In this document: positions 42,820 through 51,853 of the stretch, piece by piece
Layout: every line of letters begins with the position of its first letter
Position numbering within the stretch: position 1 is the stretch's first letter
Source: Microbacterium ulmi
Lineage (GTDB): Bacteria > Actinomycetota > Actinomycetes > Actinomycetales > Microbacteriaceae
NCBI RefSeq assembly: GCF_011759705.1
Contig: NZ_JAAOZF010000001.1
Span: forward strand, 2,252,146 to 2,316,145
Length of the DNA: 64,000 nt
Reading direction: 5' to 3'
Translations under genes and position numbers: made by a program
The notes under the pieces: model-generated
What the model saw: only the letters and a program-made list of their open reading frames with translations
Database searches by the model: none
What the model was told of the DNA's origin: nothing

Positions 42820-43593
42820 TCAGCGTCCGCCGCGCAGGACGGCCTGCTTGACCTCGGCGATCGCCTTCGTGACCTCGATGCCCCGGGGGCACGCCTCCGT
42901 GCAGTTGAAGGTCGTGCGGCAGCGCCACACGCCTTCCTTGTCGTTGAGGATGTCGAGTCGCACGTCGCCCGCATCGTCGCGCGAGTCGAAGATGAAGCGG
43001 TGCGCGTTGACGATCGCGGCGGGGCCGAAGTACTGGCCGTCGGTCCAGAAGACGGGGCACGACGACGTGCACGCGGCGCACAGGATGCACTTCGTCGTGT
43101 CGTCGAAGATCTCGCGATCCTTGATCGACTGGATGCGCTCCTTGCCCTCCGGCGGCGTCGAGCTCGCGATCAGGAAGGGCTGCACCTCGCGGTAGGAGGC
43201 GAAGAACGGCTCCATGTCGACGATGAGGTCCTTCTCGAGCGGAAGGCCCTTGATCGCCTCGACGTAGATCGGCTGCGAGATGTCGAGGTCCTTGATGAGG
43301 GTCTTGCACGCGAGCCGGTTGCGGCCGTTGATGCGCATCGCGTCGGACCCGCAGATGCCGTGCGCGCACGAGCGCCGGAACGACAGCGAGCCGTCGACCT
43401 CCCACTTGATCTTGTGCAGGGCGTCGAGCACGCGGTCGGTCGAGAACAGCTCGACGTCGTAGTCCACCCAGCGCGGCTCCTCGTCGACCTCGGGGTCGAA
43501 GCGGCGGATGATGAAGGTGACGAGGAACGACTGGATGCCGGTGTCCGCGGTCTCCTCGACGGCGGCTTCCTCCACGGCGACGAGCGTCGACAT
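42820..43593 (-). CDS. sdhB: Succinate dehydrogenase iron-sulfur subunit
   Basis: 257 residues carrying the three clusters between SdhA and the quinone. The [2Fe-2S] site is CAHGICGSDAM...C, the [4Fe-4S] site CILCAACTSSCP and the [3Fe-4S] region CRTTFNCTEACPRG. Ser-Ser follow the second set as in other SdhB proteins. It starts 3 bp after the sdhA stop. Last gene of sdhCDAB. Confidence 0.97.
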   Translation of the reverse strand: MSTLVAVEEAAVEETADTGIQSFLVTFIIRRFDPEVDEEPRWVDYDVELFSTDRVLDALHKIKWEVDGSLSFRRSCAHGICGSDAMRINGRNRLACKTLIKDLDISQPIYVEAIKGLPLEKDLIVDMEPFFASYREVQPFLIASSTPPEGKERIQSIKDREIFDDTTKCILCAACTSSCPVFWTDGQYFGPAAIVNAHRFIFDSRDDAGDVRLDILNDKEGVWRCRTTFNCTEACPRGIEVTKAIAEVKQAVLRGGR

Positions 43594-43595
43594 CC

Positions 43596-45401
43596 CTAGT
43601 ACTTCCTCTCCATCGGCTGATACCGCGTGACGACGACGGGCTTCCAGTCGAGCCGGATGTGGTCCTCGGGGTGCGAGGAGTGCGCGTCGCCGGACAGGTA
43701 CGCCATCGTGTGCTGCATGTAGTTCTCGTCGTCGCGCTTGGGGAAGTCGTCGCGCATGTGGCCGCCTCGGCTCTCCTTGCGGTTGCGGGCCGTCACGACC
43801 ACGACCTCCGCGAGGTCGAGGAGGAAGCCGAGCTCGACCGCCTCGAGCAGGTCGGTGTTGTACCGCTTGCCCTTGTCGTCGACGTGCACGTTGCGATACC
43901 GCTCACGCAGGTCTGCGATGACGTCCATGACCTCGCCCAGCGACTGGTCGGTGCGGAACACCTGCGCCTTGCGGTCCATCTCGTCCTGCAGCGTCTTGCG
44001 CAGCACCGCGATGCGCTCGGTGCCCTGGTTGGCGCGCAGGCCCTCGATGAGCTCGCGGACCTCCTTCGAGGGGTCGTCGGGGAGCGGGACGAACTCCGCG
44101 GTCTTGACGTACTCGACCGCGTTGCGGCCGGCGCGCTTGCCGAACACGTTGATGTCGAGCAGCGAGTTGGTGCCGAGGCGGTTCGAGCCGTGCACCGAGA
44201 CGCACGCGCACTCGCCGGCCGCGTACAGGCCCGGGACGACGGTCGTGTTGTCGCTGAGGACCTCCGCGTCGTTGTTCGTGGGGATGCCGCCCATCGCGTA
44301 GTGCGCCGTCGGCATGACAGGCACGGGCTCGACGACGGGATCCACGCCGAGATATGTGCGGGCGAACTCGGTGATGTCGGGGAGCTTCGTCTCGAGCACC
44401 TCCGCGCCCAGGTGCGTGCAGTCCAGCAGCACGTAGTCGCGGTGGGGACCCGCGCCGCGGCCCTCCGCGACCTCCTGGACCATGCATCGGCTCACGATGT
44501 CGCGGGGAGCGAGGTCTTTGATCGTGGGCGCGTAGCGCTCCATGAAGCGCTCGCCGCTCACGTTGCGAAGGATCGCGCCCTCGCCTCGTGCGCCCTCCGT
44601 GAGCAGGATGCCGAGCCCCGCGAGACCCGTCGGGTGGAACTGGAAGAACTCCATGTCCTCCAGCGGCAGGCCCTTGCGCCAGATGATCCCCACGCCGTCG
44701 CCCGTGAGCGTGTGGGCGTTCGAGGTGGTCTTGAAGATCTTGCCGAAGCCGCCCGTCGCGAAGATGACGGCCTTGGACTGGAAGACGTGCAGGTCGCCCG
44801 TCGCGAGCTCGTAGGCGACGACGCCGGCGACCTGGGTGGAGCCGTCCTCGGCCGTGACCGTGATCAGGTCGAGGACGTAGAACTCGTTGAAGAAGTTGAT
44901 GCCGAGCTTGACGCAGTTCTGGAAGAGCGTCTGCAGGATCATGTGGCCGGTGCGGTCGGCCGCGTAGCACGCGCGGCGGACGGGCGTCTTGCCGTGGTCG
45001 GCCGTGTGGCCGCCGAAGCGGCGCTGGTCGATCTTGCCCTCGGGCGTGCGGTTGAAGGGCAGGCCCATGTTCTCGAGGTCGATGACGGCGTCGATCGCCT
45101 CTTTCGCGAGGATCTCGGCGGCATCCTGGTCGACGAGGTAGTCGCCTCCCTTGACGGTGTCGAAGGTGTGCCACTCCCACGAGTCCTCTTCGACGTTCGC
45201 GAGGGCCGCCGCCATGCCGCCCTGCGCCGCGCCCGTGTGCGAGCGTGTCGGGTACAGCTTGGAGATGACGGCGGTCTTGGCCCCGGGGCCCGCCTCGATC
45301 GCCGCGCGCATGCCGGCTCCGCCGGCACCCACGATGACGATGTCGAACTGGTGGTAGTGGACGCCGTCCTTGACGTAGCTGTCGCTGGTCTGAGTGCTCA
45401 C
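43596..45401 (-). CDS. sdhA: Succinate dehydrogenase flavoprotein subunit
   Basis: 601 residues, oxidising succinate to fumarate in the TCA cycle. The FAD fold is [19 protein letters not shown] and the covalent-FAD His is in [11 protein letters not shown]. The active-site block [35 protein letters not shown] and [20 protein letters not shown] are all complete. It lies between sdhD (46 bp upstream) and sdhB. Confidence 0.97.
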   Translation of the reverse strand: MSTQTSDSYVKDGVHYHQFDIVIVGAGGAGMRAAIEAGPGAKTAVISKLYPTRSHTGAAQGGMAAALANVEEDSWEWHTFDTVKGGDYLVDQDAAEILAKEAIDAVIDLENMGLPFNRTPEGKIDQRRFGGHTADHGKTPVRRACYAADRTGHMILQTLFQNCVKLGINFFNEFYVLDLITVTAEDGSTQVAGVVAYELATGDLHVFQSKAVIFATGGFGKIFKTTSNAHTLTGDGVGIIWRKGLPLEDMEFFQFHPTGLAGLGILLTEGARGEGAILRNVSGERFMERYAPTIKDLAPRDIVSRCMVQEVAEGRGAGPHRDYVLLDCTHLGAEVLETKLPDITEFARTYLGVDPVVEPVPVMPTAHYAMGGIPTNNDAEVLSDNTTVVPGLYAAGECACVSVHGSNRLGTNSLLDINVFGKRAGRNAVEYVKTAEFVPLPDDPSKEVRELIEGLRANQGTERIAVLRKTLQDEMDRKAQVFRTDQSLGEVMDVIADLRERYRNVHVDDKGKRYNTDLLEAVELGFLLDLAEVVVVTARNRKESRGGHMRDDFPKRDDENYMQHTMAYLSGDAHSSHPEDHIRLDWKPVVVTRYQPMERKY

Positions 45402-45447
45402 GCGTGGATGCCTTCGGTCTCTGTCGTCTTCGTGTCCGGGTCGCTCG

Positions 45448-45903
45448 TCACGGCGCGCAGATCCCGATGATGAGGTCGGATGCCGTGTCGGGGTCGAACC
45501 CGAGACACGCGTCGAACGTGAAGACGACGAGCGTGCCGAGCACGATGAGGAATCCCGCGGCGAGCCACAGCGCCCACACGAGCACGCGGCGCGCGGTGCC
45601 GTGCGTGACGTAGTCGTTGACGATCGTGCGCATGCCGTTGGCGCCGTGGATGAGGGCGAGCCACAGCATCAGCACGTCCCACCACTGCCAGAACGGGGTG
45701 GCGTACTTGCCTGCGACGAAGGCGAAGTCGATGCCGTGGATGCCCTCGCCGACCAGGAGGTTGACGAAGAGGTGTCCGAAGATGAGGATCACCAGCAGCA
45801 CGCCCGAGACGCGCATATAGATCCAGCCCCACTTCTCGAGGTTGGGACCCTTGCGGCGGGCAGCCGAGTGCGGCGCGCGGGGATCGGCGATGACGCTGGT
45901 CAT
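45448..45903 (-). CDS. sdhD: Succinate dehydrogenase membrane anchor, SdhD
   Basis: A 151-residue membrane anchor with three hydrophobic helices: [23 protein letters not shown] (with the heme-ligand-type His), [20 protein letters not shown] (the quinone/heme His-Gly-Ala-Asn block) and [23 protein letters not shown] 45903 is preferred over GTG 45915 because GGAGG lies 11 nt before the ATG but abuts the GTG. It begins 1 bp after the sdhC stop. Confidence 0.92.
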   Translation of the reverse strand: MTSVIADPRAPHSAARRKGPNLEKWGWIYMRVSGVLLVILIFGHLFVNLLVGEGIHGIDFAFVAGKYATPFWQWWDVLMLWLALIHGANGMRTIVNDYVTHGTARRVLVWALWLAAGFLIVLGTLVVFTFDACLGFDPDTASDLIIGICAP

Positions 45904-45904
45904 G

Positions 45905-46330
45905 TCAGTTGCCACCTCCGAACGCGAGCATGAGGTGACGCGGTGCGAAGCCCGCCATCGTGACGACCCACACGGCCAGGACGCCCCACCACAGCTGGCG
46001 CTGGTGACGCGTCGCCCACGGCCAGATGTCGACCGAGATGATGCGCAGCCCGTTGAACGCGTGGTAGGCGATCGCGGCCACGAGCACGACCTCGCCGAGC
46101 GCCATGATCGGGTTCTTGTACGTGCCGATGACGGCGTCGTACGCCCCGGGCGCGACGCGGATCAGCGCCGTGTCGAGCACGTGCACGAGGAGGAAGAAGA
46201 AGATCGCGACGCCCGTGATGCGGTGCAGGACCCACGACCACATGCCTTCGCGACCGCGGTAGAGCGTTCCCCGCGGGGCTCTCGACGTGGTCTCCGACAC
46301 CGACGGTGTGACGCGTGCTGGTGCAGACAC
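45905..46330 (-). CDS. sdhC: Succinate dehydrogenase cytochrome b556 subunit, SdhC
   Basis: A 141-residue membrane anchor with three helices. MWSWVLHRITGVAIFFFLLVHVLD carries the SdhC signature (RxTG...H), and IAYHAFNGLRIISVDIWPW has the heme/quinone His. The GTG at 46330 is chosen for its GGAGGACGG site; a longer frame would add a Pro-rich stretch without membrane character. First gene of sdhCDAB, about 190 bp from the divergent manC. Confidence 0.93.
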   Translation of the reverse strand: MSAPARVTPSVSETTSRAPRGTLYRGREGMWSWVLHRITGVAIFFFLLVHVLDTALIRVAPGAYDAVIGTYKNPIMALGEVVLVAAIAYHAFNGLRIISVDIWPWATRHQRQLWWGVLAVWVVTMAGFAPRHLMLAFGGGN

Positions 46331-46423
46331 GTTCCGTCCTCCCTGATTCGAACACATGGCCCGCCGGAGCCTCTCCGAAGAGGGGGGAGGCGGCGGAACC
46401 GGCGTCATGCGGGCGCCTCGCCC

Positions 46424-46482
46424 ATCCTATTCCCGTCGTCGCGCACGGGGCGATTAGGCCAGCCTAAGTATCTCGATGTCAA
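46424..46482 (-). promoter_or_regulatory. sdh promoter region with DtxR/IdeR-like box
   Basis: TTAGGCCAGCCTAA (46454-46467) matches the core TTAGGNNNNCCTAA of actinobacterial iron-regulator boxes. It lies just after a minus-strand -35 TTGACA (46477-46482) and overlaps a CCTAAT -10 (46453-46458) at 18-bp spacing. A second -10-like TAGGAT is at 46424-46429. Control of sdhCDAB by an iron regulator is inference. Confidence 0.5.
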
Positions 46483-46511
46483 GAGAAATCATGGTGCCGG
46501 ACGTGCGCGGA

Positions 46512-46517
46512 TACTCT
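46512..46517 (+). promoter_or_regulatory. -10 element TACTCT of leaderless manC
   Basis: Ends 6 nt before the ATG at 46524; GGAG in the spacer is too close to the start to be a good ribosome site. Confidence 0.5.
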
Positions 46518-46523
46518 GGAGCC

Positions 46524-47639
46524 ATGGCCCACTCCGTTCCGGACTTCTACGCCGTCATCCCCGCCGGAGGGATCGGCAGCCGCCTCTGGCCGCTGTCGCG
46601 CGCAGACGCGCCGAAGTTCCTCCACGACCTCACGGGATCGGGCCGCTCGCTCCTGCGCGACACGTGGGATCGGCTCGAGCCGCTCGCGGGCCCCGACCGG
46701 ATCTCGGTCGTGACGGGGCGCGCGCACCGTGCGGCCGTCGAGCGCGAGCTGCCCGGCATCCCCGACAGGAACGTCTTCCTCGAGTCCGAGCCGCGGGACT
46801 CGACCGCCGCGATCGGCCTCGCCGCCGCGATCCTGTCCCGGCGCGAGCCCGACGTCATCATCGGCTCGTTCGCGGCCGATCACGTCATCCGCGGCACGCA
46901 GGTGTTCGAGTGGGCCGTGCAGCAGGCCGTCGCCGTCGCGCGGGAGGGGTACATCTGCACGATCGGCATCCCGCCCATCGAGCCCTCGATCGGCTTCGGC
47001 TACATCAAGAAGGCGGGGGAGCTCGTCGTGACAGGCGCTCCCGAGGCCGCCCTCGTCGAGCGGTTCGTCGAGAAGCCCGACCTCGAGACCGCGCGCACAT
47101 ACGTCGCGGACCGCTCGTACCTGTGGAACGCCGGCATGTTCATCTCGCGTGCGGACGTGCTGCTCGCCGAGATCGCCGCGAGCCAGCCGGAGCTGCACGC
47201 GGGGCTCATGGAGCTCGCCGAGGCGTGGGACGACAGGGAGGCCCGCGGTCCCGTGGTCGATCGCGTGTGGCCGACGCTCACCAAGATCGCGATCGACTAC
47301 TCGGTCGCCGAGCCCGCCGCGGGGAAGGGCCGGCTCGCCGTCATCCCGGGTCACTTCGACTGGGACGACGTCGGCGACTTCGCGAGCCTCGCGAAGCTCA
47401 ACTCGGGCGGCCGGCTCAACGACCTCGCGATCCTCGGCGAGAACGCGCGGATCCTGTCGGATGCCGCGAGCGGCATCGTCGTGAGCCAGACGAAGCGCAT
47501 CATCAGCCTCATCGGCGTCAAGGACATCGTCGTCGTCGACACGGAGGACGCGCTCCTGGTCACGACGAGCGAGCATGCGCAGCGCGTCAAGGGAGTCGTG
47601 GACGCGCTCAAGCTGTCAGGCCGAGGCGAGGTCCTCTGA
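46524..47639 (+). CDS. manC: Mannose-1-phosphate guanylyltransferase
   Basis: Makes GDP-mannose from mannose-1-phosphate and GTP for glycans, lipoglycans and mannosylated proteins. 371 residues. The nucleotide loop is VIPAGGIGSRLWPLSRADAPKF split over the N-terminus, with FIEKP-like RFVEKPDLETA and YLWNAGMFISRADVLL in the core. No C-terminal isomerase domain is present, so it is the monofunctional short form. The ATG at 46524 is selected by the -10/6-nt pattern. Divergent from sdh. Confidence 0.94.
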   Translation: MAHSVPDFYAVIPAGGIGSRLWPLSRADAPKFLHDLTGSGRSLLRDTWDRLEPLAGPDRISVVTGRAHRAAVERELPGIPDRNVFLESEPRDSTAAIGLAAAILSRREPDVIIGSFAADHVIRGTQVFEWAVQQAVAVAREGYICTIGIPPIEPSIGFGYIKKAGELVVTGAPEAALVERFVEKPDLETARTYVADRSYLWNAGMFISRADVLLAEIAASQPELHAGLMELAEAWDDREARGPVVDRVWPTLTKIAIDYSVAEPAAGKGRLAVIPGHFDWDDVGDFASLAKLNSGGRLNDLAILGENARILSDAASGIVVSQTKRIISLIGVKDIVVVDTEDALLVTTSEHAQRVKGVVDALKLSGRGEVL

Positions 47640-47756
47640 GCAACATGCGAATCGAAGCATCCACATAACGGCACTGTTGCGTCTTTGTAACCATTCGCCG
47701 CAGCATGCGGTTTCCGAGTGCGACGAGGGCGCCGCACTCTGTACGTTCTACAGTGC

Positions 47757-47787
47757 CCCCGCGAAGTCCGCGGGGTCTCCTGCTTTT
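47757..47787 (+). terminator. Hairpin with T-tract between manC and BMP gene
   Basis: CCCCGCG-N5-CGCGGGG (47757-47775) followed by TCTCCTGCTTTT. It can end manC transcripts, but it lies immediately before the ribosome site of the BMP gene, so it could also be an attenuator for that gene. Confidence 0.5.
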
Positions 47788-47798
47788 GGAGGCGTGAG

Positions 47799-48911
47799 TT
47801 GACTATCACCACCACCAAGAAGCTCGTGGGAATCACTGCTGCTGCCGGGCTGCTCATCGCCCTGTCCGGCTGCGGCGCCGCCCCCGAGACATCTGCAACC
47901 GACGGAGGCGGCGGCGCCGCCGACGGCTTCCTGCCCTGCATCGTCTCCGACGACGGCGGCTGGAACGACAAGTCGTTCAACCAGTCCGCGAAGGCGGGCC
48001 TCGACAAGGCCGCCGCAGAGCTCGGCGTCGAGTCGATCGACGTCGAGTCCGCATCGGCCAACGACTACGCGCCGAACCTCGAGAACCTCGTCGCCGAAGG
48101 CTGCACCTTCATCGTCGCGGTCGGGTTCAAGCTCGCCGCCGACACGGTCGCGTCGGCCAAGGCCAACCCCGAGATCAACTACGCGATCATCGACGACTGG
48201 GCCGACATCGACGGAGACGGCGAGACGGACGCCCCGAACATCAAGCCGCTCCTGTTCGACACGGTCCAGGCCGCCTACCTGGGCGGCTACGCGGCGGCCT
48301 CGTGGTCGGCCGCCTCGGGCACGAACAAGGTCGGCACGTTCGGCGGCCTGCAGATCCCGCCCGTCACGATCTTCATGGACGGCTTCATCGACGGCGTCCA
48401 GAAGTACAACGAGGACAAGGGCGCGAGCGTCGCCACCTTCGGCTGGGATGTCGCAGGACAGACCGGTGCGTTCACCGGCGGCTTCACCGCCAACGACACG
48501 GCGCGCCAGACGGCCCAGGGCATCCTCGACCAGGGTGTCGACGTCATCCTCCCCGTCGGCGGCCCGATCTTCCAGAGCGCCGCTGCCGCGATCAAGGACG
48601 GCGGCAAGGACATCGCACTCATGGGCGTCGACTCCGACCTCGTCGAGACCTCGCCCGACATCGCGGACCTCGTGTTCGTGTCGATCCTCAAGCGCATCGA
48701 CAACGCCGTGTACGCGGCCGCGATGGACGCCGGCGCGGGCAACTTCGACCCGACGCCCTACGTCGGAACGCTCGAGAACGAGGGCGTCGGACTCTCGTCG
48801 TTCCACAGCTTCGAGGACCGTCTGCCCGCCGGTCTGACCGACGAGCTCGACGCTCTGCGCGAGCAGATCATCGACGGCTCGCTCGAGGTCACCTCGCCCA
48901 GCTCGCCGTAA
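47799..48911 (+). CDS. BMP-family nucleoside-binding lipoprotein
   Basis: Exported solute-binding lipoprotein of 370 residues in the BmpA/PnrA family, which binds purine and pyrimidine nucleosides. The signal is a short basic start, then LVGITAAAGLLIALSGC with lipobox LSGC. Mature blocks are VSDDGGWNDKSFNQSAKAGL, FDTVQAAYLGGYAAASWS and VDVILPVGGPIFQ. The TTG at 47799 is the only start that fits: GGAGG lies 6 nt upstream and the signal peptide follows directly. It is separated from its ATPase by a terminator, giving an abundant receptor message. Downstream salvage genes support nucleosides as ligand. Confidence 0.9.
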   Translation: MTITTTKKLVGITAAAGLLIALSGCGAAPETSATDGGGGAADGFLPCIVSDDGGWNDKSFNQSAKAGLDKAAAELGVESIDVESASANDYAPNLENLVAEGCTFIVAVGFKLAADTVASAKANPEINYAIIDDWADIDGDGETDAPNIKPLLFDTVQAAYLGGYAAASWSAASGTNKVGTFGGLQIPPVTIFMDGFIDGVQKYNEDKGASVATFGWDVAGQTGAFTGGFTANDTARQTAQGILDQGVDVILPVGGPIFQSAAAAIKDGGKDIALMGVDSDLVETSPDIADLVFVSILKRIDNAVYAAAMDAGAGNFDPTPYVGTLENEGVGLSSFHSFEDRLPAGLTDELDALREQIIDGSLEVTSPSSP

Positions 48912-48930
48912 GGCGCGCCGGGTTCCGGTC

Positions 48931-48972
48931 GCGGCCGGGGACGCTTCGGCGTCTCCGGCCGCGTTCCTTTCT
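48931..48972 (+). terminator. Intrinsic terminator after BMP gene
   Basis: CGCGGCCGG-GACGC stem with TTCG tetraloop and GCGTC-CCGGCCGCG return arm (one mismatch), followed by TTCCTTTCT. The best rho-independent terminator in the window. Confidence 0.9.
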
Positions 48973-48991
48973 GGTCCCTGACCTTTGTGGA

Positions 48992-48997
48992 TAGTGT
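48992..48997 (+). promoter_or_regulatory. -10 element TAGTGT of leaderless nucleoside ABC ATPase
   Basis: Lies just after the terminator and ends 7 nt before the ATG at 49005. It gives the ATPase-permease-salvage operon its own start. Confidence 0.55.
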
Positions 48998-49004
48998 GCT
49001 CACT

Positions 49005-50519
49005 ATGAAGCTCGAGCTCCGTGGAATCACGAAGCGTTTCGGCAGCCTTGTCGCGAACGATCACATCGATCTCGTGGTCCAGCCGGGGGAGGTGCACGCG
49101 CTCCTCGGCGAGAACGGCGCAGGCAAGTCGACGCTCATGAACGTGCTCTACGGCCTGTACCAGGCCGACGAGGGAGAGATCGTCCTGGACGACGTGGTCC
49201 AGAACTTCCGGGGCCCCGGCGACGCCATGGCCGCCGGCATCGGCATGGTCCACCAGCACTTCATGCTCATCCCCGTCTTCACGGTGGCCGAGAACGTCAT
49301 GCTCGGGCACGAGGACACCACCTCGCTCGGCGCCCTCGACCTCGCGAAGGCCCGCGCGCACGTGCGGGCCGTCGCCGACCGGTTCGGGTTCGAGGTCGAC
49401 CCCGACGCGATCGTGGGCGACCTGCCCGTCGGCGTGCAGCAGCGCGTCGAGATCATCAAGGCGCTCTCGCGCGACGCGAAGGTGCTCGTGTTCGACGAGC
49501 CGACGGCGGTGCTCACGCCCCAGGAGACCGACGAGCTCATGGGCATCATGCGCCAGCTGCGCGACCAGGGCACCTCGATCGTGTTCATCACCCACAAGCT
49601 GCGCGAGGTCCGCGCGATCGCCGACAAGATCACCGTCATCCGCCTCGGGCGGGTCGTCGGCGAGGCGAGCCCCTCCGCGTCGAGCGCGGAGCTCGCCTCG
49701 CTCATGGTCGGCCGCGCCGTCGAGCTGACCGTGCACAAGGGCCCTCCTCAGCTCGGCGAGGGCGGACTCGTCGTGCGCGACCTCCGCGTGCTGACGCCCG
49801 CAGGCGCCGTCGTGGTGGACGGCGTGAGCTTCGACGTGAGACCCGGTGAGGTGCTCGCGATCGCGGGAGTCCAGGGCAACGGTCAGACCGAGCTCACGGA
49901 GGCCCTCATCGGCCTCCAGGACAGGGTCACCGGCTCCATCATCCTCGAGGGCACGGAGCTCGTCGGCACGAGCGTGCGCGGCGTGCTCGACGAGGGCGTC
50001 GGCTTCGTCCCCGAGGATCGCACGGAGGACGGGCTCGTGGGCTCGTTCACGGTCGCCGAGAACCTGATCCTCGACCGCTCGTCCGACTCGGCGTTCTCCC
50101 GCTTCGGCACGATCGATCGCGGAGTCCTCGAGGAGTTCGCGAGAGCGCGCATCGAGGAGTTCGACATCCGCACGCAGGGTCCGTCCAGCCGTGCAGGCGC
50201 GCTGTCGGGCGGCAATCAGCAGAAGGTCGTCATCGCCCGCGAGCTCACCCGAGAGCTGCGGCTGCTCATCGCGTCGCAGCCGACCCGCGGCGTCGACGTC
50301 GGCTCGATCGAGTTCATCCACAAGCGCATCGTCGAGACGCGGGATGCCGGCATCCCGGTGGTCGTGATCAGCACCGAGCTCGACGAGGTGGCGGCGCTGG
50401 CCGACCGGATCGCGGTCATGTACCGCGGCGGGATCGTCGGCATCGTCCCCGGCGACACGTCGCGCGACGTCCTCGGCCTCATGATGGCCGGCGAGCACCC
50501 GACGGAGGACGCAGCATGA
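49005..50519 (+). CDS. Nucleoside ABC importer ATP-binding protein (two ATPase domains)
   Basis: A 504-residue tandem ATPase of the RbsA/NupA type. The first domain has Walker A GENGAGKST and signature-like PVGVQQRVEI, with Walker B VLVFDEPTAVL. The second has the degenerate P-loop GVQGNGQTE (no Lys), with signature LSGGNQQK and IASQPTRGVD. Such asymmetry, one intact and one modified P-loop, is normal in this family. ATG 49005 follows a -10 by 7 nt with no ribosome site. It overlaps the first permease gene as ATGA. Confidence 0.93.
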   Translation: MKLELRGITKRFGSLVANDHIDLVVQPGEVHALLGENGAGKSTLMNVLYGLYQADEGEIVLDDVVQNFRGPGDAMAAGIGMVHQHFMLIPVFTVAENVMLGHEDTTSLGALDLAKARAHVRAVADRFGFEVDPDAIVGDLPVGVQQRVEIIKALSRDAKVLVFDEPTAVLTPQETDELMGIMRQLRDQGTSIVFITHKLREVRAIADKITVIRLGRVVGEASPSASSAELASLMVGRAVELTVHKGPPQLGEGGLVVRDLRVLTPAGAVVVDGVSFDVRPGEVLAIAGVQGNGQTELTEALIGLQDRVTGSIILEGTELVGTSVRGVLDEGVGFVPEDRTEDGLVGSFTVAENLILDRSSDSAFSRFGTIDRGVLEEFARARIEEFDIRTQGPSSRAGALSGGNQQKVVIARELTRELRLLIASQPTRGVDVGSIEFIHKRIVETRDAGIPVVVISTELDEVAALADRIAVMYRGGIVGIVPGDTSRDVLGLMMAGEHPTEDAA

Positions 50520-51853
50520 CCGATCGCTCGGACGACGGGCTGCCCCCCGAGCAGCTCCCGCCGGTGTCCGGCCCGCTGACGGGGCAGGACGCCGCGCCCG
50601 CTCCGGCACCGGCACCGGCACCGGCAGACGAGATCCCGCCGCCGCCGCGGTCGAACCAGATCATGCGCGAGATCCTCCGAGGCAGCGTCGTCACGACGAT
50701 CCTCGCCATCGTGCTCGCGATGGTGGTCGGCGGCATCCTGATCGCCGTCACGAACCCTCGCGTGCAGGAGACGGCGGGGTGGTTCTTCGCCCGGCCGGCC
50801 GACTTTTTCGGTGCCGTGTGGGATGCCGTGTTCGGGGCGTACGAGGCCCTGTTCCGCGGGTCGATCTTCAACGAGCGGGCCAACGGGTTCGCGGTGCAGA
50901 TCCGGCCGCTGACGAACACGCTCGGATTCGCGGCTCCTCTCATCGCGGCGGGCCTCGGCGTCGCGCTCGCGTTCCGCGTGGGCCTGTTCAACATCGGCGC
51001 GCGCGGCCAGATGCTCATCGCGTGCGCGGCCACTGCGCTGTTCACCTTCAGCTTCGACCTCCCCGCTGCGATCCACCTGCCGCTCGCCGTGCTCGTCGGC
51101 ATCGCCGGCGGCGCGCTGTGGGGCGGCCTCGCAGGCCTGCTGAAGGCCCGCACGGGCGCACATGAGGTCATCCTGACGATCATGCTCAACTACGTCGCGT
51201 TCTACCTCGTGACGTGGATGGTGCGCACGCAGGGGCTCCTGCAGCGGCCGGGGTCGAACCAGCCGATCTCGATGGCGACGCCCGCCAGCGCACAGTTCCC
51301 CTCCCTGTTCGGACCGCAGTTCCCGCTGCTGAACTGGGGCTTCGTCGTCGTGATCCTCGCGACGCTGTTCGTCTGGTGGCTCATCGAGCGGTCGAGCCTC
51401 GGCTTCCGCATGCGGGCCGTCGGCGAGAACCCCCATGCGGCACGCGCTGCGGGCATCAGCGTCTCGCGCATGTACGTCTACGCCATGCTGTTCGCGGGCG
51501 GGCTCGCCGGCCTCGCAGGCATGAACCAGGTGCTGGGGTCCGTCACGAGCGGCTTCGACGGCCTCATCGACGCGGGAATCGGCTTCGACGCGATCACGGT
51601 CGCGCTCCTGGGCCGCAGCCGCGCATGGGGGACCTTCGTCGCGGGGCTCCTGTTCGGCGCGCTCAAGGCGGGCTCGTTCACGATGCAGGCGTCGCAGGGC
51701 ATCCCGGTCGACATCGTGCTCGTCGTGCAGTCCCTCATCGTCCTGTTCATCGCGGCACCGCCCCTCGTGCGCACGATCTTCTTCCTGCCCAAGGACGAGT
51801 CCGAGAAGTCGGCCAGGGCGCGAGCCCGCGCGGCGAAGAAGGCGGTGGCGTGA
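50516..51853 (+). CDS. Nucleoside ABC importer permease 1
   Basis: A 445-residue membrane subunit of the NupB/YufP type. A proline-rich cytoplasmic N-terminus of about 45 residues contains an (AP)5 run, encoded by a six-base direct repeat at about 50600-50630. About ten hydrophobic segments follow. The family stretch GLFNIGARGQMLIACAA and the cytoplasmic loop FRMRAVGENPHAARAAGI contact the ATPase. The C-terminal tail is Ala/Lys/Arg-rich. The stop shares one base with the next start. Confidence 0.92.
   Translation: MTDRSDDGLPPEQLPPVSGPLTGQDAAPAPAPAPAPADEIPPPPRSNQIMREILRGSVVTTILAIVLAMVVGGILIAVTNPRVQETAGWFFARPADFFGAVWDAVFGAYEALFRGSIFNERANGFAVQIRPLTNTLGFAAPLIAAGLGVALAFRVGLFNIGARGQMLIACAATALFTFSFDLPAAIHLPLAVLVGIAGGALWGGLAGLLKARTGAHEVILTIMLNYVAFYLVTWMVRTQGLLQRPGSNQPISMATPASAQFPSLFGPQFPLLNWGFVVVILATLFVWWLIERSSLGFRMRAVGENPHAARAAGISVSRMYVYAMLFAGGLAGLAGMNQVLGSVTSGFDGLIDAGIGFDAITVALLGRSRAWGTFVAGLLFGALKAGSFTMQASQGIPVDIVLVVQSLIVLFIAAPPLVRTIFFLPKDESEKSARARARAAKKAVA

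Noticed and set aside
39501..42851. A 1116-codon plus-strand open frame
   Set aside because: Entirely antisense to xthA, the yihY-like gene and the MFS gene. Its composition is Arg/Glu/Asp/His-rich and without domains.
47748..50621. A 957-codon minus-strand open frame
   Set aside because: Antisense to the BMP and ATPase genes, whose proteins have full motif sets.
50600..50632. Short six-base repeats coding an Ala-Pro run in nucleoside permease 1
   Set aside because: A common low-complexity feature of cytoplasmic tails. Noted in the gene entry but not judged to be a regulatory repeat.
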